DNA from: a virus
Virus record (IMG/VR): IMGVR_UViG_3300025890_000173
Span: 1-22,847 of that record
Length of the DNA stretch: 22,847 bases
Reading direction: 5' to 3' (one strand)
Shown here: positions 1 to 8,722 of the stretch, piece after piece
How the letters are laid out: each line of letters starts with the position of its first letter
Position numbering within the stretch: position 1 is the first letter of the stretch
Position numbers and translations under genes: made by a program
The notes under the pieces: model-generated
Seen by the model: the letters and a program-made list of their open reading frames with translations, nothing else
Told to the model about the DNA's origin: nothing
Database searches by the model: none

Positions 1-271
1 AACCTTGCTTCATTCCAACCAATGACGCGGGGGCCGTGGTCGCCGCAGTAAGGCCGGCTTCTTCACCGAACGCGCGCAAACGACCAATGTCCCTTACGCC
101 TTCTACGTTGTAGGAAATAATATCGGAATCGGTAAGACCGGCTTTGCGCGCAGCGTCGTAATCGTAACTTCTACGATTAGATACATGCCTAGCAATGTCT
201 TCTTCGTTAAGACCCGCCTCTACCGCGCTTTTTATGTCAAACTGAATTTTATCTGGGAAACCGTTTGCCAC
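1..271 (-). CDS. N-terminal fragment of a probable internal virion/ejection protein
   Basis: The reading frame opens at a GTG at 271 and runs off the left edge, so only about 90 residues are visible. An AAGGAG ribosome site sits 9 bases upstream of the GTG, and no ATG with a better site is seen. The fragment holds two copies of a roughly 20-residue unit, at residues 11-30 and 36-55, sharing the pattern F/Y-D-x3-A-x2-AGL-x3-DI. I have seen similar AGY/AGL-x-x-x-DI helical units in large internal virion proteins of marine podoviruses, some of which carry a transglycosylase domain, but no catalytic domain is visible here. It follows the three internal-protein genes after 22 bases and is probably cotranscribed with them. 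The role is inferred from position and this repeat; the rest of the gene is needed. Confidence 0.6.
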   Translation of the reverse strand, partial: MANGFPDKIQFDIKSAVEAGLNEEDIARHVSNRRSYDYDAARKAGLTDSDIISYNVEGVRDIGRLRAFGEEAGLTAATTAPASLVGMKQG

Positions 272-293
272 GAGTTATATCTCCTTGTTCAGT

Positions 294-2945
294 TTAACGA
301 CCTTCAAACATTGCCGGGTCCGGCTTATTTGGATTCAGGGATGTTTCGAAGTTCATTATCGCTCTGTCATAGTTTTCAATCAAAGGGGATAAACGTCGAA
401 CGTCTTGACGTGCCGTAGTGACTTGAGCCGTAGTGAATTTTTCAGGGGTCTCAAGTATGCTGGTTGCCAAGTCCTCTACTTCTAACAATTGGTTTCGCAT
501 GTTAGTAAGTTTTTCAAGAGTAGTTTCTTCCGTAGAGATACCCGGTTTTCCTAGTTCTGCGGCAAGCGCTTCTACCTCGTCCTTTAACGCTCTTCCACCC
601 ACTGATTCTCTAACAAAACGCTGAGTCACGTTAGCTAAAGAAGTTAACTGTGTTTGAGCGTCCGCTATTTCAGAAAAAGGAGCTTCCCGATCCGTTAAAC
701 CGGCTTCACGGGCATAAGACATAGTGGTCCTAACCGGATTAAGAAGTGTGCTCAAGCCCACTCCCGGAGTTAAGTTTGGCGTTTCTGGGATAATCCTTCC
801 CGGAAGTTCAATGTCTTGCTCGGTCATAGGCGCGCTAGGATTTAGCATTTCGTTTACACGATTCCAATCGCCTCCGGAAGTTGCGGCACCGCCCAATTGA
901 AATTTACGAACTTCTCCGCCATTGGCAAACGGCGCAGGTAAGCCCCGTTCTTGTCTGCCCGCCAAAGCGTCTTGCAATTGACGAGGAATTACAGGCTTCT
1001 GCTGTTCAAACTGTCCCGTAGCCGGATTATATTGTGCTTTAGGCGTAGCGTAGTACGAAATAGCAGTGTTAAGCATAGCTAAAGCATTTGGATTTTCTTG
1101 GTCCAAGCGACCTAGTTCAAAGTCACGCATGAGTCCTATGTCTGAAATCATGTCTCGCGCTACGCCTTCGAGGCTATTACCAAAGCTATATTGAGATTGC
1201 TGCATTGCTCCTAGCGCGGCAATCTGTGCTTGATTTTGCCTTTGCGCTAATTGCATAGCCGTATTCGCGTTAAAGGCCATTTTTTCGAATTCAAATTGAT
1301 CTCTTGCAAGCTGCGCATTTACACCGTTCCACCCATCATTCAAGAAAAGCTGACGGTTTCTAAAGTCTTGATTTAAGTTTTGAGCTTCCGCAGCTAATTC
1401 TGCGGCGCTTGGAGTCTTCCACCACAGCATTCCAGTGCCGCCTAGCGAGCGATCCATTTGATCGCGTGCAAAATCAAGTTGCCGTGATTGCTGCTTTAAT
1501 TGGAAGCTATTTAAGACGCCGTCTCTTTCAAGAGTGTTCTCGAAGTTAGATTGGATTTCGTTAGCCCTACGAGCGGTATCCGCGTCAAATAGCGTGCGCT
1601 CTGCCGCCGCCCTAGCTTCTAGTTGAGATAAAGCTTGCTCACCTATTACGCCCTGTAGTGTTAATCGACCGTCTATACCCAACTGCTCTAGAGCCGTGCT
1701 TATTTCACCTTGTTCAACCAAACGAGCCATAGCGCCTTCGTCTACCAAACCCTGTAAAGCGCTGCGTAATTCTCCGCTCTTTATGAGCTGATTCATTTGT
1801 TGATCGCCTTGCATTGTCTGCAAAGTTTCTCTTGCGCTTATTTCAAGATTAGCTATGCGCTCTCGGAAGTCACGGTCACTTTCGTTTTCTCCGCGAGTAA
1901 ACTCTCTACCAAGTTGACTCTCGCCCGCGATAAATTCATTTTGCTGGCCTTGGAGTTCGCTTTGAATTCTTCCGCTTAAAATCCCCGCACGCTCTCGGCC
2001 TACCTGCTGCAAACGAGCAACCTGTTCCGCTTCCGCACTCTGAAGGGCCGCGACGCGTGCTCCGCGTTGCGCGTCAGTTACTTCTGCGCCTGCGCGTTGT
2101 GCCGACTCGGCTACAGGCAACGCCGCGCGAGCTATCTGAGCGCCAAGAGGCGCTCCGGTCATAGACTGACCAGTGCTTGGGTCCACGCCACCAGCAAGAT
2201 TTAATCCTGCCTTGGCGATGTCAAAAAAAAGGCTTGACTGAGCCTGCTTGCGACGGTTTTCGGTGTCACCTAAAAGCTCTTCGTACAAAGGCGCGCGGGC
2301 CTCGTACGATTGGCGCACGGCGCTCGGGTCAAAGTCGGTCATCGCGCTAAAGCCCGAAGCTTGGTCTAATAAGCTACGGGGAGGCCCGCCTAATTGGAGC
2401 TTTTGAACGTAGCCGCCTTGATAATACTGCTGAACCGGCATAGGCATAGGTTCTGCCGCAGGAGCGCCCATCATCAATTCGCCAACGCCTTGGCCCATAG
2501 GAGTAGCCATGCCTTGCTCGTCTTCCATTTCCACGCCACCGGTTAAACTTTGCATAAGCTCGCCAATGCCGGTGTCCATAGCGCCTTGCTCCGTCATCAT
2601 CATAGTGGGCTGAACCAAAGCCAATACAGATTCAGGCGTGGCTCGAGCATCTTCTATACCTACAATGCCGGCTAGTTCGTCATAACGAGAATCAATAGGC
2701 TGAGCGTTTCCGCGGATGGCATTGATTACCTCTTCCGCAGACTCGGCGCTATCTAACCCGGTCATCATCTCATCCACATAAGCGCGGCCATACCCCTCCA
2801 TTTCACCCGCAGCAGATTGCTCCGCCTGCTGGACTTGAGCTTGCATCTCAGGAGGAATTACCGCCATGGCGGGCATATCCATCGCCATTGGGGCTGCGGG
2901 TCCGCCAGCTTGACGGAAGAGTGGGCGCTTATAGATGTTCATCAT
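294..2945 (-). CDS. Large internal/ejection-type virion protein (883 aa)
   Basis: An 883-residue protein with no enzymatic motif that I can recognise. Residues 1-170 are Met/Ala/Glu-rich and acidic. Residues 270-600 are Gln/Ala/Glu/Arg-rich with a strong helical, coiled-coil-like character. Residues 740-870 form a second helical stretch. The pattern GG-x-V-x-K-x-QLGG occurs twice, at 177-187 and 676-686. Two adjacent ATG codons open the frame, with an AGGA site 8 bases before the first. The gene begins one base after the stop of the 384-residue gene. Size, helical composition and place after the nozzle gene fit an internal protein delivered through the tail (compare P22 gp16/gp20 or T7 gp15/gp16), but this is inference from context and not from sequence homology I can show. 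Confidence 0.75.
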   Translation of the reverse strand: MMNIYKRPLFRQAGGPAAPMAMDMPAMAVIPPEMQAQVQQAEQSAAGEMEGYGRAYVDEMMTGLDSAESAEEVINAIRGNAQPIDSRYDELAGIVGIEDARATPESVLALVQPTMMMTEQGAMDTGIGELMQSLTGGVEMEDEQGMATPMGQGVGELMMGAPAAEPMPMPVQQYYQGGYVQKLQLGGPPRSLLDQASGFSAMTDFDPSAVRQSYEARAPLYEELLGDTENRRKQAQSSLFFDIAKAGLNLAGGVDPSTGQSMTGAPLGAQIARAALPVAESAQRAGAEVTDAQRGARVAALQSAEAEQVARLQQVGRERAGILSGRIQSELQGQQNEFIAGESQLGREFTRGENESDRDFRERIANLEISARETLQTMQGDQQMNQLIKSGELRSALQGLVDEGAMARLVEQGEISTALEQLGIDGRLTLQGVIGEQALSQLEARAAAERTLFDADTARRANEIQSNFENTLERDGVLNSFQLKQQSRQLDFARDQMDRSLGGTGMLWWKTPSAAELAAEAQNLNQDFRNRQLFLNDGWNGVNAQLARDQFEFEKMAFNANTAMQLAQRQNQAQIAALGAMQQSQYSFGNSLEGVARDMISDIGLMRDFELGRLDQENPNALAMLNTAISYYATPKAQYNPATGQFEQQKPVIPRQLQDALAGRQERGLPAPFANGGEVRKFQLGGAATSGGDWNRVNEMLNPSAPMTEQDIELPGRIIPETPNLTPGVGLSTLLNPVRTTMSYAREAGLTDREAPFSEIADAQTQLTSLANVTQRFVRESVGGRALKDEVEALAAELGKPGISTEETTLEKLTNMRNQLLEVEDLATSILETPEKFTTAQVTTARQDVRRLSPLIENYDRAIMNFETSLNPNKPDPAMFEGR

Positions 2946-2946
2946 A

Positions 2947-4101
2947 TTAGAATCCTAACCCTGCTGTTCTGGCTCCGGTCAATGCGCCGAGGCCCGCGAT
3001 GCCATAACCCAGAACCTGCTGTGCAGTAGAGGGCTGTTGTACCGCTTGGCTGGTAACCGTGGCCTGCGAGCTTGGCGTGCCACGGTAAATGTCTGACAAG
3101 AATGCGTATTGTTGATACGGCGCTGCCATTTGTTCAATGTTGGACTGACGTACGGCATCCAGTTCGGCTTGCTGCTGTTGACGATCCATAGCACCAAGGC
3201 CACCCAAAGTAGAGATGTCGTTCTGAGTCAACGTCTGACCTAGCTGACCAAGACCGGCTTGCTGCAAACCTAACGACCCGGCTTGTCCTGCTATGCCCGC
3301 GGCCTGTGTGCCAAGCGAACCTAAGCCCTGTCCGATATTCATCAACTGACTTACATCTTGCTGACCAAGTTGACCATACTGAAGACCTAGCGCACCCATG
3401 CCCGTACCCGCGGCTTGCCTACGGGCTTGCGACGCTTCGAAGGCTTGTTGTGCGGCACTGCGCGCTGACTCAAAACCTGCGGCACGCATACGCGCACCGA
3501 CGTCGCCTTGCTCTTTCAAGATGTTGCTTGCCAATTCTGACTGCATGATACCTTGTCTAGCTCCACCAAAAGCACCTTGACTTACCGCTTGAGCGGCTTG
3601 TTGGTTTTGAGCTAACTGACCTTGCTTGGCAATGTCTTCTTGAGTTTTTTGTATAACCTGCTCTTCGTACGGGTTATAAAATTGCGATGCGTTTATCATC
3701 GGATCGTACGTGCCGGTAGAACCTAGAAGAGCTTCACCCGCAGCGCGTTGATACTCGTAGGGTACATCGCGTGTTTGTTGCGCAAGGTCACCCGCTTCAG
3801 CATAAAACTGTTGAGCTTGTTGAACCGTGGGCAGTGCAAAGTTTTCCAGTGCCCCTTGTCCAGCAAGAACCTGCTCCACACCGCCTTGAAGGTACGGCTG
3901 GAACGCGCCAACGCCTTGCTGGCCTAACGCCATAGCGGATTGTTCTAGTCCGCTTAGTCCCGCTACTTGGTAGGCAGGAGGAAGAGCCTCTGTGCCGGCT
4001 TTGACACGCTGACGAACTAAATCTTGAACATCGGCAAGAAGACCAAGACGATACGCTTCAATCTGTGGGTTTTCTTGAACTATCTGGGTTGTTACCGCCA
4101 T
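2947..4101 (-). CDS. Gln/Ala-rich internal/ejection-type virion protein (384 aa)
   Basis: A 384-residue protein very rich in Gln, Ala and Gly. Residues 1-60 are helical. A central region (about 140-240) carries the segment NPYEEQVIQKTQEDI followed by Ala/Gln-rich helices with QGAFGGARQG. Residues 230-300 are a Gly/Leu/Gln tract with repeated GLG, LGQ and GLQ. The C-terminal 25 residues are hydrophobic and Gly-rich and could associate with a membrane. The start ATG overlaps the stop of the 614-residue gene (TAATG), which suggests coupled translation. I have no specific family name for it. Composition and place between two other long helical proteins support an internal virion or ejection role. 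Confidence 0.7.
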   Translation of the reverse strand: MAVTTQIVQENPQIEAYRLGLLADVQDLVRQRVKAGTEALPPAYQVAGLSGLEQSAMALGQQGVGAFQPYLQGGVEQVLAGQGALENFALPTVQQAQQFYAEAGDLAQQTRDVPYEYQRAAGEALLGSTGTYDPMINASQFYNPYEEQVIQKTQEDIAKQGQLAQNQQAAQAVSQGAFGGARQGIMQSELASNILKEQGDVGARMRAAGFESARSAAQQAFEASQARRQAAGTGMGALGLQYGQLGQQDVSQLMNIGQGLGSLGTQAAGIAGQAGSLGLQQAGLGQLGQTLTQNDISTLGGLGAMDRQQQQAELDAVRQSNIEQMAAPYQQYAFLSDIYRGTPSSQATVTSQAVQQPSTAQQVLGYGIAGLGALTGARTAGLGF

Positions 4102-5945
4102 TACGCGACTCCCTCGAATTGTCTCATTACCTGATACATCTTACGTATGCCTTTGTCGCGATCTCCGCCACCCGCGCCGCGCACGGCTTTGGCAGTAAAT
4201 ACAAACTCGCCGTCAGAAAGCATTGCAGGGATATCATCGGAAGTTCCCGTACCCGGGCCATTTATAGCTCCGTTACGACGGCGGAAATTTTGGCTGTCCA
4301 TTATGCCGCCTTTTGCTGCGCCAACTACAGGAGCAGAGACGCGTCTCGGCTGATATGCCGCGATGGCTGCCTGAGTTTCAGGAGACCGTGCTAGGCGGGT
4401 ATACGGAACAACAGGAGTTGACGCCACTTGAGTTGTTTCACGTGGAGCATAATTCAGAGGGCCACTGCGGTATAACTCCGGATTTTGTTCCAGAAGATCT
4501 TGTCCGGTTACGCCGCCAAAAGGCATTTCCGTTTCTAACTCCGGAGCCTTGAAACCACCGGTAGCGCCTAACACCGCAGTGCCGGCAGCCACCAATGGCG
4601 CATAAGAACGAAGTGCTCCGCCGATGCCCGGACCCATTCCAGCGGCGGTGTTATACGCTAACGCCTCCTTGGCGGCTTGTTCTTTTGCAGCCGCAGAGGC
4701 GTTTGCAAAAGCCTCGGGGGAAGAAAAGAAATCTTTAGCCGTATAACGTTTTGGAATAAAAGCGTCTTTCATGCTTTCGCTAAAGTTACGGCCGCCCGGA
4801 GCAAACGCGTCTTTTACACTGTCACGGAATCCCGGAATAACGCGTTGACTAATTAACTCGTTTTGAGTTTGAGCTGCGTTGGCCGCGGCCTGTCGCTGTG
4901 CCAGATCCGCAACAATTTGATCGGGCGTAGCCGCAGCAGCAGGAACGCCTGCCCCACCCGCCATAACGGCTTGTTGCTGTGCGCCAAGATTAGCCATTTG
5001 TGCGGGAACCGACGGGGCAGCAGCGGCAGGTGCCGCAGCCGTGGCAGTAATGCTTGGGATTCCAACCGGAGGCTGACGCATACCCGCAGTAAGCGCTTCT
5101 TGAGCCGTGACCGGCGCGCCGGAAGAGGACAGTGTCGTGCCCGCAGCTTTAGCTAGAATCTTCTCGCTCTGTGTCTCGGCTAGTTCCGCAACCATCATGT
5201 CGTTGCTTTTAGCTACTTCAGAAATCGTGTTCTGTGCGGCGCTTTGTGCGCCGGCTTGTGCGCCGGGTAGTGCGCCAGTAACGCCTTCTTTAAACCCGGC
5301 GCCAAACCCTGTGCCTGCTTTAGCGCCTTGAATTCCGCCCTGCACGCCGCTAAACAACCCGCCAATCGCGCCACCCAAAGCTGCCATCTTAAGTGCGTCT
5401 TTAAGGTTTCCGCCTTGAACTAATGTGCCAATACCGCTACCTAGTGCGCCGGCAGCAATAGTGCCAAGACCCGGAGCTAAAATGTTTAAACCAACCGAAA
5501 GGATGATCGGTGCGGCTTTCTTAATTACTTTGACTACGCCCTTTACGGCTTTCTTGATAGCTCGGCCAAGCTTCTTAAGAAAGAATTCGGGCTGACCCGT
5601 TATGGGGTTGATAGAGTTTAGCTCACTGCCTACAACGTAACGGTCGGGGTCAATACCCATAGAACGCATCTGTCGAAACAAAGAATCTTTGAGGCGGGGG
5701 TTTTCTTCAAACACGGCCATAGGAATAACGGTCTCTCCTTGCGCGGCGTGAACTACGTACGTATCTTCGTAACGGCCAAACTTAGCTAGGTCATCAGCTA
5801 TTCGCTTAACCGAGGCCACACCGCTGCTAGGCAAAGGTGCGTCGTCATCGGCCCAATCGCCAACATCTGCGGTCAGAAAAGACGCAAGGCCGCCGTCCGG
5901 AACCTCAAACGGGTCGGGGCGTGAATATACGGACGTTTCGGACAT
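4101..5945 (-). CDS. Membrane-active tail/ejection protein with C-terminal TSD-x-IPAMLSDGE motif (614 aa)
   Basis: A 614-residue structural protein. Residues 1-120 are hydrophilic. Residues 123-143 form a strongly cationic amphipathic helix (pattern KKxGRAIKKAVKG), followed by a Gly/Ala-rich hydrophobic zone to about 230 that resembles a glycine-zipper membrane insert. Residues 230-530 are Ala/Gln-rich. Near the C-terminus, residues 565-592 contain GTGTSDDIPAMLSDGEFV, a motif I know from the ends of phage tape-measure and related tail proteins. The start has an AGGAG site 7 bases upstream. A 75-base gap precedes it and the next gene overlaps its stop. It is most likely a tape-measure-like or ejection protein that helps DNA cross the host membrane; the exact role is inferred. 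Confidence 0.75.
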   Translation of the reverse strand: MSETSVYSRPDPFEVPDGGLASFLTADVGDWADDDAPLPSSGVASVKRIADDLAKFGRYEDTYVVHAAQGETVIPMAVFEENPRLKDSLFRQMRSMGIDPDRYVVGSELNSINPITGQPEFFLKKLGRAIKKAVKGVVKVIKKAAPIILSVGLNILAPGLGTIAAGALGSGIGTLVQGGNLKDALKMAALGGAIGGLFSGVQGGIQGAKAGTGFGAGFKEGVTGALPGAQAGAQSAAQNTISEVAKSNDMMVAELAETQSEKILAKAAGTTLSSSGAPVTAQEALTAGMRQPPVGIPSITATAAAPAAAAPSVPAQMANLGAQQQAVMAGGAGVPAAAATPDQIVADLAQRQAAANAAQTQNELISQRVIPGFRDSVKDAFAPGGRNFSESMKDAFIPKRYTAKDFFSSPEAFANASAAAKEQAAKEALAYNTAAGMGPGIGGALRSYAPLVAAGTAVLGATGGFKAPELETEMPFGGVTGQDLLEQNPELYRSGPLNYAPRETTQVASTPVVPYTRLARSPETQAAIAAYQPRRVSAPVVGAAKGGIMDSQNFRRRNGAINGPGTGTSDDIPAMLSDGEFVFTAKAVRGAGGGDRDKGIRKMYQVMRQFEGVA

Positions 5946-6020
5946 TAAGTCGCTCCTCGATTAATCTGGGCCTCTGCCCGATTTTATCAGTACTTAAACC
6001 ACTATTCTACAGCATCTTAT
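5946..6020 (-). other. 75-base intergenic gap with a small GC hairpin
   Basis: This is one of the two longest gaps in the window. Read on the coding strand it contains GGGC-AGAG-GCCC, a 4-bp stem upstream of the AGGAG ribosome site of the 614-residue gene, and no T-run follows it in that direction. I see no convincing -35/-10 pair. It may be a 5' leader structure, an RNA processing site or nothing. Confidence 0.25.
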
Positions 6021-6323
6021 CTAAGGTGTGTTAACTGTAACAGACCCTACGCTACCGGTCCCAGAGACGCCTAATGCGTTCGGAGAATTGGCTAAGGTTA
6101 TCTTTAAAAACCCCTCTTTCTCGTATACTGCTCCGACCTCTAGCCCTTGATCACTCCCGCTTTGCAGGTTAGTCAACGTAATGTCGGTAGCCCGCACATC
6201 GCCCGGGTTCTGTATCTGGCGGATCAGTGTCTCATACGCTTCCTGAATAGCCGCAATCGTATCCTGCTGATATTCGGCAGGCGGGTTCGGAAAGTAGACA
6301 CGGGTAAGCTGTCTGGATGACAT
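6021..6323 (-). CDS. Small conserved-type tail-region protein (100 aa)
   Basis: A 100-residue protein. Residues 12-40 form a predicted helix (aromatic and Pro near the start, then AIQEAYETLIRQIQ). The second half is beta-rich, with the segment LEVGAVYEKEGFLKITL, and the tail is Gly/Ser/Val-rich. The start ATG overlaps the stop of the nozzle gene (TAATG). Short proteins of this layout occur in the same place in other marine phages as I remember them, but I cannot assign a function. A small tail component or a partner of the nozzle or ejection proteins is a reasonable guess from position. Confidence 0.65.
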   Translation of the reverse strand: MSSRQLTRVYFPNPPAEYQQDTIAAIQEAYETLIRQIQNPGDVRATDITLTNLQSGSDQGLEVGAVYEKEGFLKITLANSPNALGVSGTGSVGSVTVNTP

Positions 6324-8242
6324 TATCTTCTCCCGTCTGGCCTAATTTCTACCCGGGGCGTGCCCAAACGCCATTGTGTGTCGGTCGTATCGGACTCTAC
6401 TTTCACCGCAAACGATCGCCCACGCAGTCTAATCCACGTCTGCTCGGTGAACTGTTCCACGGGCGTTGTAGCGCTTTGCGTCACCCCAGAGGTATCGGTC
6501 TGTAGGTATGCGCCTCCGGGGAAGTTTCGAGCCTGCAACGTGAAATCTACCGTTGGAGCGTCAGAAATAGAGTTTTCAAACGTCAAGTCCGGGATAAGCT
6601 TGCTTAAAAAGACAAAGTCATCCCCAGAACCAATGCTGATCTGACTGCTTTCTATGTAGCTAGTAATTGCACTGGGCGGATTGGTGCTGCCGTCGTTCTG
6701 CCCGCTTTCGTGGTTATACAAGTACCCGTCCGTAGAGGCCGCGATAGGCGCGTTAAACAACCCGCGGTCATGCCACGCGGTGCGCGTCAACGCGCCTATA
6801 GCCCACGTATTCTCTACGTAATTGTAAATAACGTAGCGATCGTTTTCGTTAGAACCGGCAGAAGGGTAGAACCACCAGACTTCCGAGAAAGTAGAGTTTA
6901 GCGCACAAACAGTAAGCTCTATTTGACCGACGTTTATATCGTCAAAAATATAGGCTCGTACTGGGCACGGAAGTTTCTGAGTTTGACCGGTATAGACGTA
7001 GAAGTCCCCGATGCCCATCCAAAACACTTTGTCGTCCACGGCCGTAACCGCGGAAGGACCGGCAATAGTAATGTTTTCCGCCACCTGAGCCAAACCAAAC
7101 GTAAACGGCGGACCTAAAAACTGCATAGAGTGCAGGGATATGTCTGTAAATACCAAGATTTGGTTCCGCGTTTCTACCGCGACTATAATTTCGGATCCAG
7201 ACCCTACCCGCAAATCTCCAGCCGTATTAGTTACCTCCGCATCCCACTCCGTCAAGGATTCTTGCGACGAGAAGCGTATTAACAATGGATCTTGTACGCC
7301 CACGTTGTTTTGAGCATCACACCCAAAAGCAATGATGTGGCGATCCGTGTCGCTGACAAGCACTTGTTTGGCAATAGTAGGAGTGCCCGGATCGGCTCCC
7401 GGCAAGTCCGCTAAAGCAACCGCCCTATCTACGCCGTAATCGCTGGCGCTGGTGTCCCAGTAGTAAATACCGCCGTCACGAGCGTTAAACAAAAGGTCTT
7501 CACCAAAATTGTCTATGCCCCACAAACGTACGTTGTTTACGGTGCTCAGTGTAGACGAAGAACCCCACGTGCCACGGCCCCAAGTGCTGGACCCCCAGCC
7601 GGTGCCTGACACCACTACGCCAAGGCCGGAGTTTATTTGATAAACGCCTACTACCGCTGCACCTCCATTACCGGTATCTGACCCGTCGGCCGTGACCGGC
7701 GTAGGGTTAAGCACCCCGTCGTCTGTAATGCTTGCGATTGTCGATACAGTGCGCGCTTGAACAGTGTAGTTGTTCTCGTCCACGACGGTAATTTGATATT
7801 CTTGGTTCAGGACATCGGCGGTGATTTGACCGCCAAGCGACACCGCGCCGATAAACGTAACAAAATCCCCGGTAACCGCCCCATGGCCGGTGTCCGCAAC
7901 GTCAATAGTAGATGATCCGTTGGTCGCGCCAAACGTGACGTCGCCCGCGGCAGTGGTAGCACGGATAGGGGTAATGTCGTAGTAGAACCCGCCTTCGTTA
8001 ATATAGAACTTAAAACGAGTGCCCACGGCCATGAGCAACGAGCCTTGCAGGGTTACGTAGGAGTGTAGGGCGCGACAGGGTGCAAGAAAACTGTAGTCAG
8101 ACTGTCTGGTCCAACCGCCTATTTTCTCGGGGAATCCAAATCGGAACCGGATCTTGTCGGAGTCAGACCAACCGCCTTCGTTAGAATAGCTGGTGTTTTC
8201 TTTGTTAACACCGGGTCTGAATTGTAATTTCGCTAAGGGCAT
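6323..8242 (-). CDS. Tail nozzle/hub protein, beta-propeller type (P22 gp10/SU10 nozzle-like)
   Basis: A 639-residue beta-rich protein. The N-terminus (FRPGVNKENTSYSNEGGW, then KIRFRFGFPEKIGGW) matches the opening I know from P22 gp10-type packaged-DNA-stabilisation or tail-hub proteins, which close the connector and form the nozzle of a short tail. Later blades carry Trp/Tyr-rich strands such as VWWFYPSAGS and YNYVENTWAIG. An inserted domain at about residues 95-205 is Thr/Ala/Gly-rich. At 216-226 there is a Trp repeat with period 5 (WGSSTWGRGTWG) that recurs in the 290-residue repeat protein of this window. A GAGG site stands 7 bases before the ATG, and the gene follows the lysozyme stop after 9 bases. 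The class is well supported; the exact family name is from memory. Confidence 0.8.
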   Translation of the reverse strand: MPLAKLQFRPGVNKENTSYSNEGGWSDSDKIRFRFGFPEKIGGWTRQSDYSFLAPCRALHSYVTLQGSLLMAVGTRFKFYINEGGFYYDITPIRATTAAGDVTFGATNGSSTIDVADTGHGAVTGDFVTFIGAVSLGGQITADVLNQEYQITVVDENNYTVQARTVSTIASITDDGVLNPTPVTADGSDTGNGGAAVVGVYQINSGLGVVVSGTGWGSSTWGRGTWGSSSTLSTVNNVRLWGIDNFGEDLLFNARDGGIYYWDTSASDYGVDRAVALADLPGADPGTPTIAKQVLVSDTDRHIIAFGCDAQNNVGVQDPLLIRFSSQESLTEWDAEVTNTAGDLRVGSGSEIIVAVETRNQILVFTDISLHSMQFLGPPFTFGLAQVAENITIAGPSAVTAVDDKVFWMGIGDFYVYTGQTQKLPCPVRAYIFDDINVGQIELTVCALNSTFSEVWWFYPSAGSNENDRYVIYNYVENTWAIGALTRTAWHDRGLFNAPIAASTDGYLYNHESGQNDGSTNPPSAITSYIESSQISIGSGDDFVFLSKLIPDLTFENSISDAPTVDFTLQARNFPGGAYLQTDTSGVTQSATTPVEQFTEQTWIRLRGRSFAVKVESDTTDTQWRLGTPRVEIRPDGRR

Positions 8243-8251
8243 TCGCTAACC

Positions 8252-8680
8252 TCATAATAGGTATTCACCTGTCTCGATCATGGATGCGAGTTCATGTGCG
8301 CGGCCTTTAACGTCCCGACTCCACTTCGAGTCAAGGAACTCCTTTGCTGCGAGGGTATAATCAGCCACTTCCATAGCGGCTAACGCTTTCTTAAAGCCAC
8401 GCAGACGTGTGGCACCAAGATTAAAACTAATGTCAATCATAGCATCTTTTCGCACATCATCAAGGTCATTAAACCAAGGATATTCAGAGCTTAGCTCTTT
8501 TATGACGCGGGCTATATCGTTCTCTAGAAGGTAATCGACTTCATCATCGGACAAACCCAAACCGCCTTGGGGGTCCACATTTCGCCCTGCGCCTAAAGTC
8601 CAAAACCCGGCACTACACCGGTAAATATGGTGCTTCACACCTTCGTGGCGCTTGAGCATCTCAAGTAGTTTTTTGGTCAT
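8252..8680 (-). CDS. T4-type lysozyme/endolysin (glycoside hydrolase 24)
   Basis: A 142-residue muramidase that cleaves the MurNAc-GlcNAc bond of peptidoglycan during host lysis. The N-terminus lines up with T4 lysozyme: RHEG gives the general acid E13 (T4 E11), and AGFWTLGAGRN gives T28 (T4 T26). The position of T4 D20 is C22. A Cys here is tolerated in T4 lysozyme, where D20C is known to stay active, and the YRC form occurs in other phage members of the family, so the enzyme is probably functional. There is no signal peptide or membrane anchor, so a holin should be needed for export. The helical C-terminal lobe is complete and the length is close to T4's 164. The ribosome site is weak (GAAG). 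Confidence 0.92.
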   Translation of the reverse strand: MTKKLLEMLKRHEGVKHHIYRCSAGFWTLGAGRNVDPQGGLGLSDDEVDYLLENDIARVIKELSSEYPWFNDLDDVRKDAMIDISFNLGATRLRGFKKALAAMEVADYTLAAKEFLDSKWSRDVKGRAHELASMIETGEYLL

Positions 8681-8693
8681 AACTGCTTCAAAA

Positions 8694-8708
8694 CTAAAAG
8701 CATTTTAG
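8694..8708. repeat. AT-rich inverted repeat upstream of the lysozyme gene
   Basis: CTAAAA-GCA-TTTTAG is a perfect 6-bp inverted repeat with a 3-base loop. It lies in the 42-base gap between the lipoprotein stop and the lysozyme ATG. The stem is mostly A-T and therefore weak. It could modulate lysozyme translation, but it may equally be chance. Confidence 0.25.
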
Positions 8709-8722
8709 CCAATGTGTACATA

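Noticed and set aside
5946-6020. Rho-independent terminator in the intergenic gap
   Set aside because: The stem is only 4 bp, and on the coding strand no T-run follows it. The TTTT lies on the plus-strand side, where there is no gene to terminate.
8252-8680. Lysozyme called inactive because the T4 Asp20 position is Cys
   Set aside because: D20C is known to be tolerated in T4 lysozyme, the other two catalytic residues are present, and the same variant is seen in other phage members.
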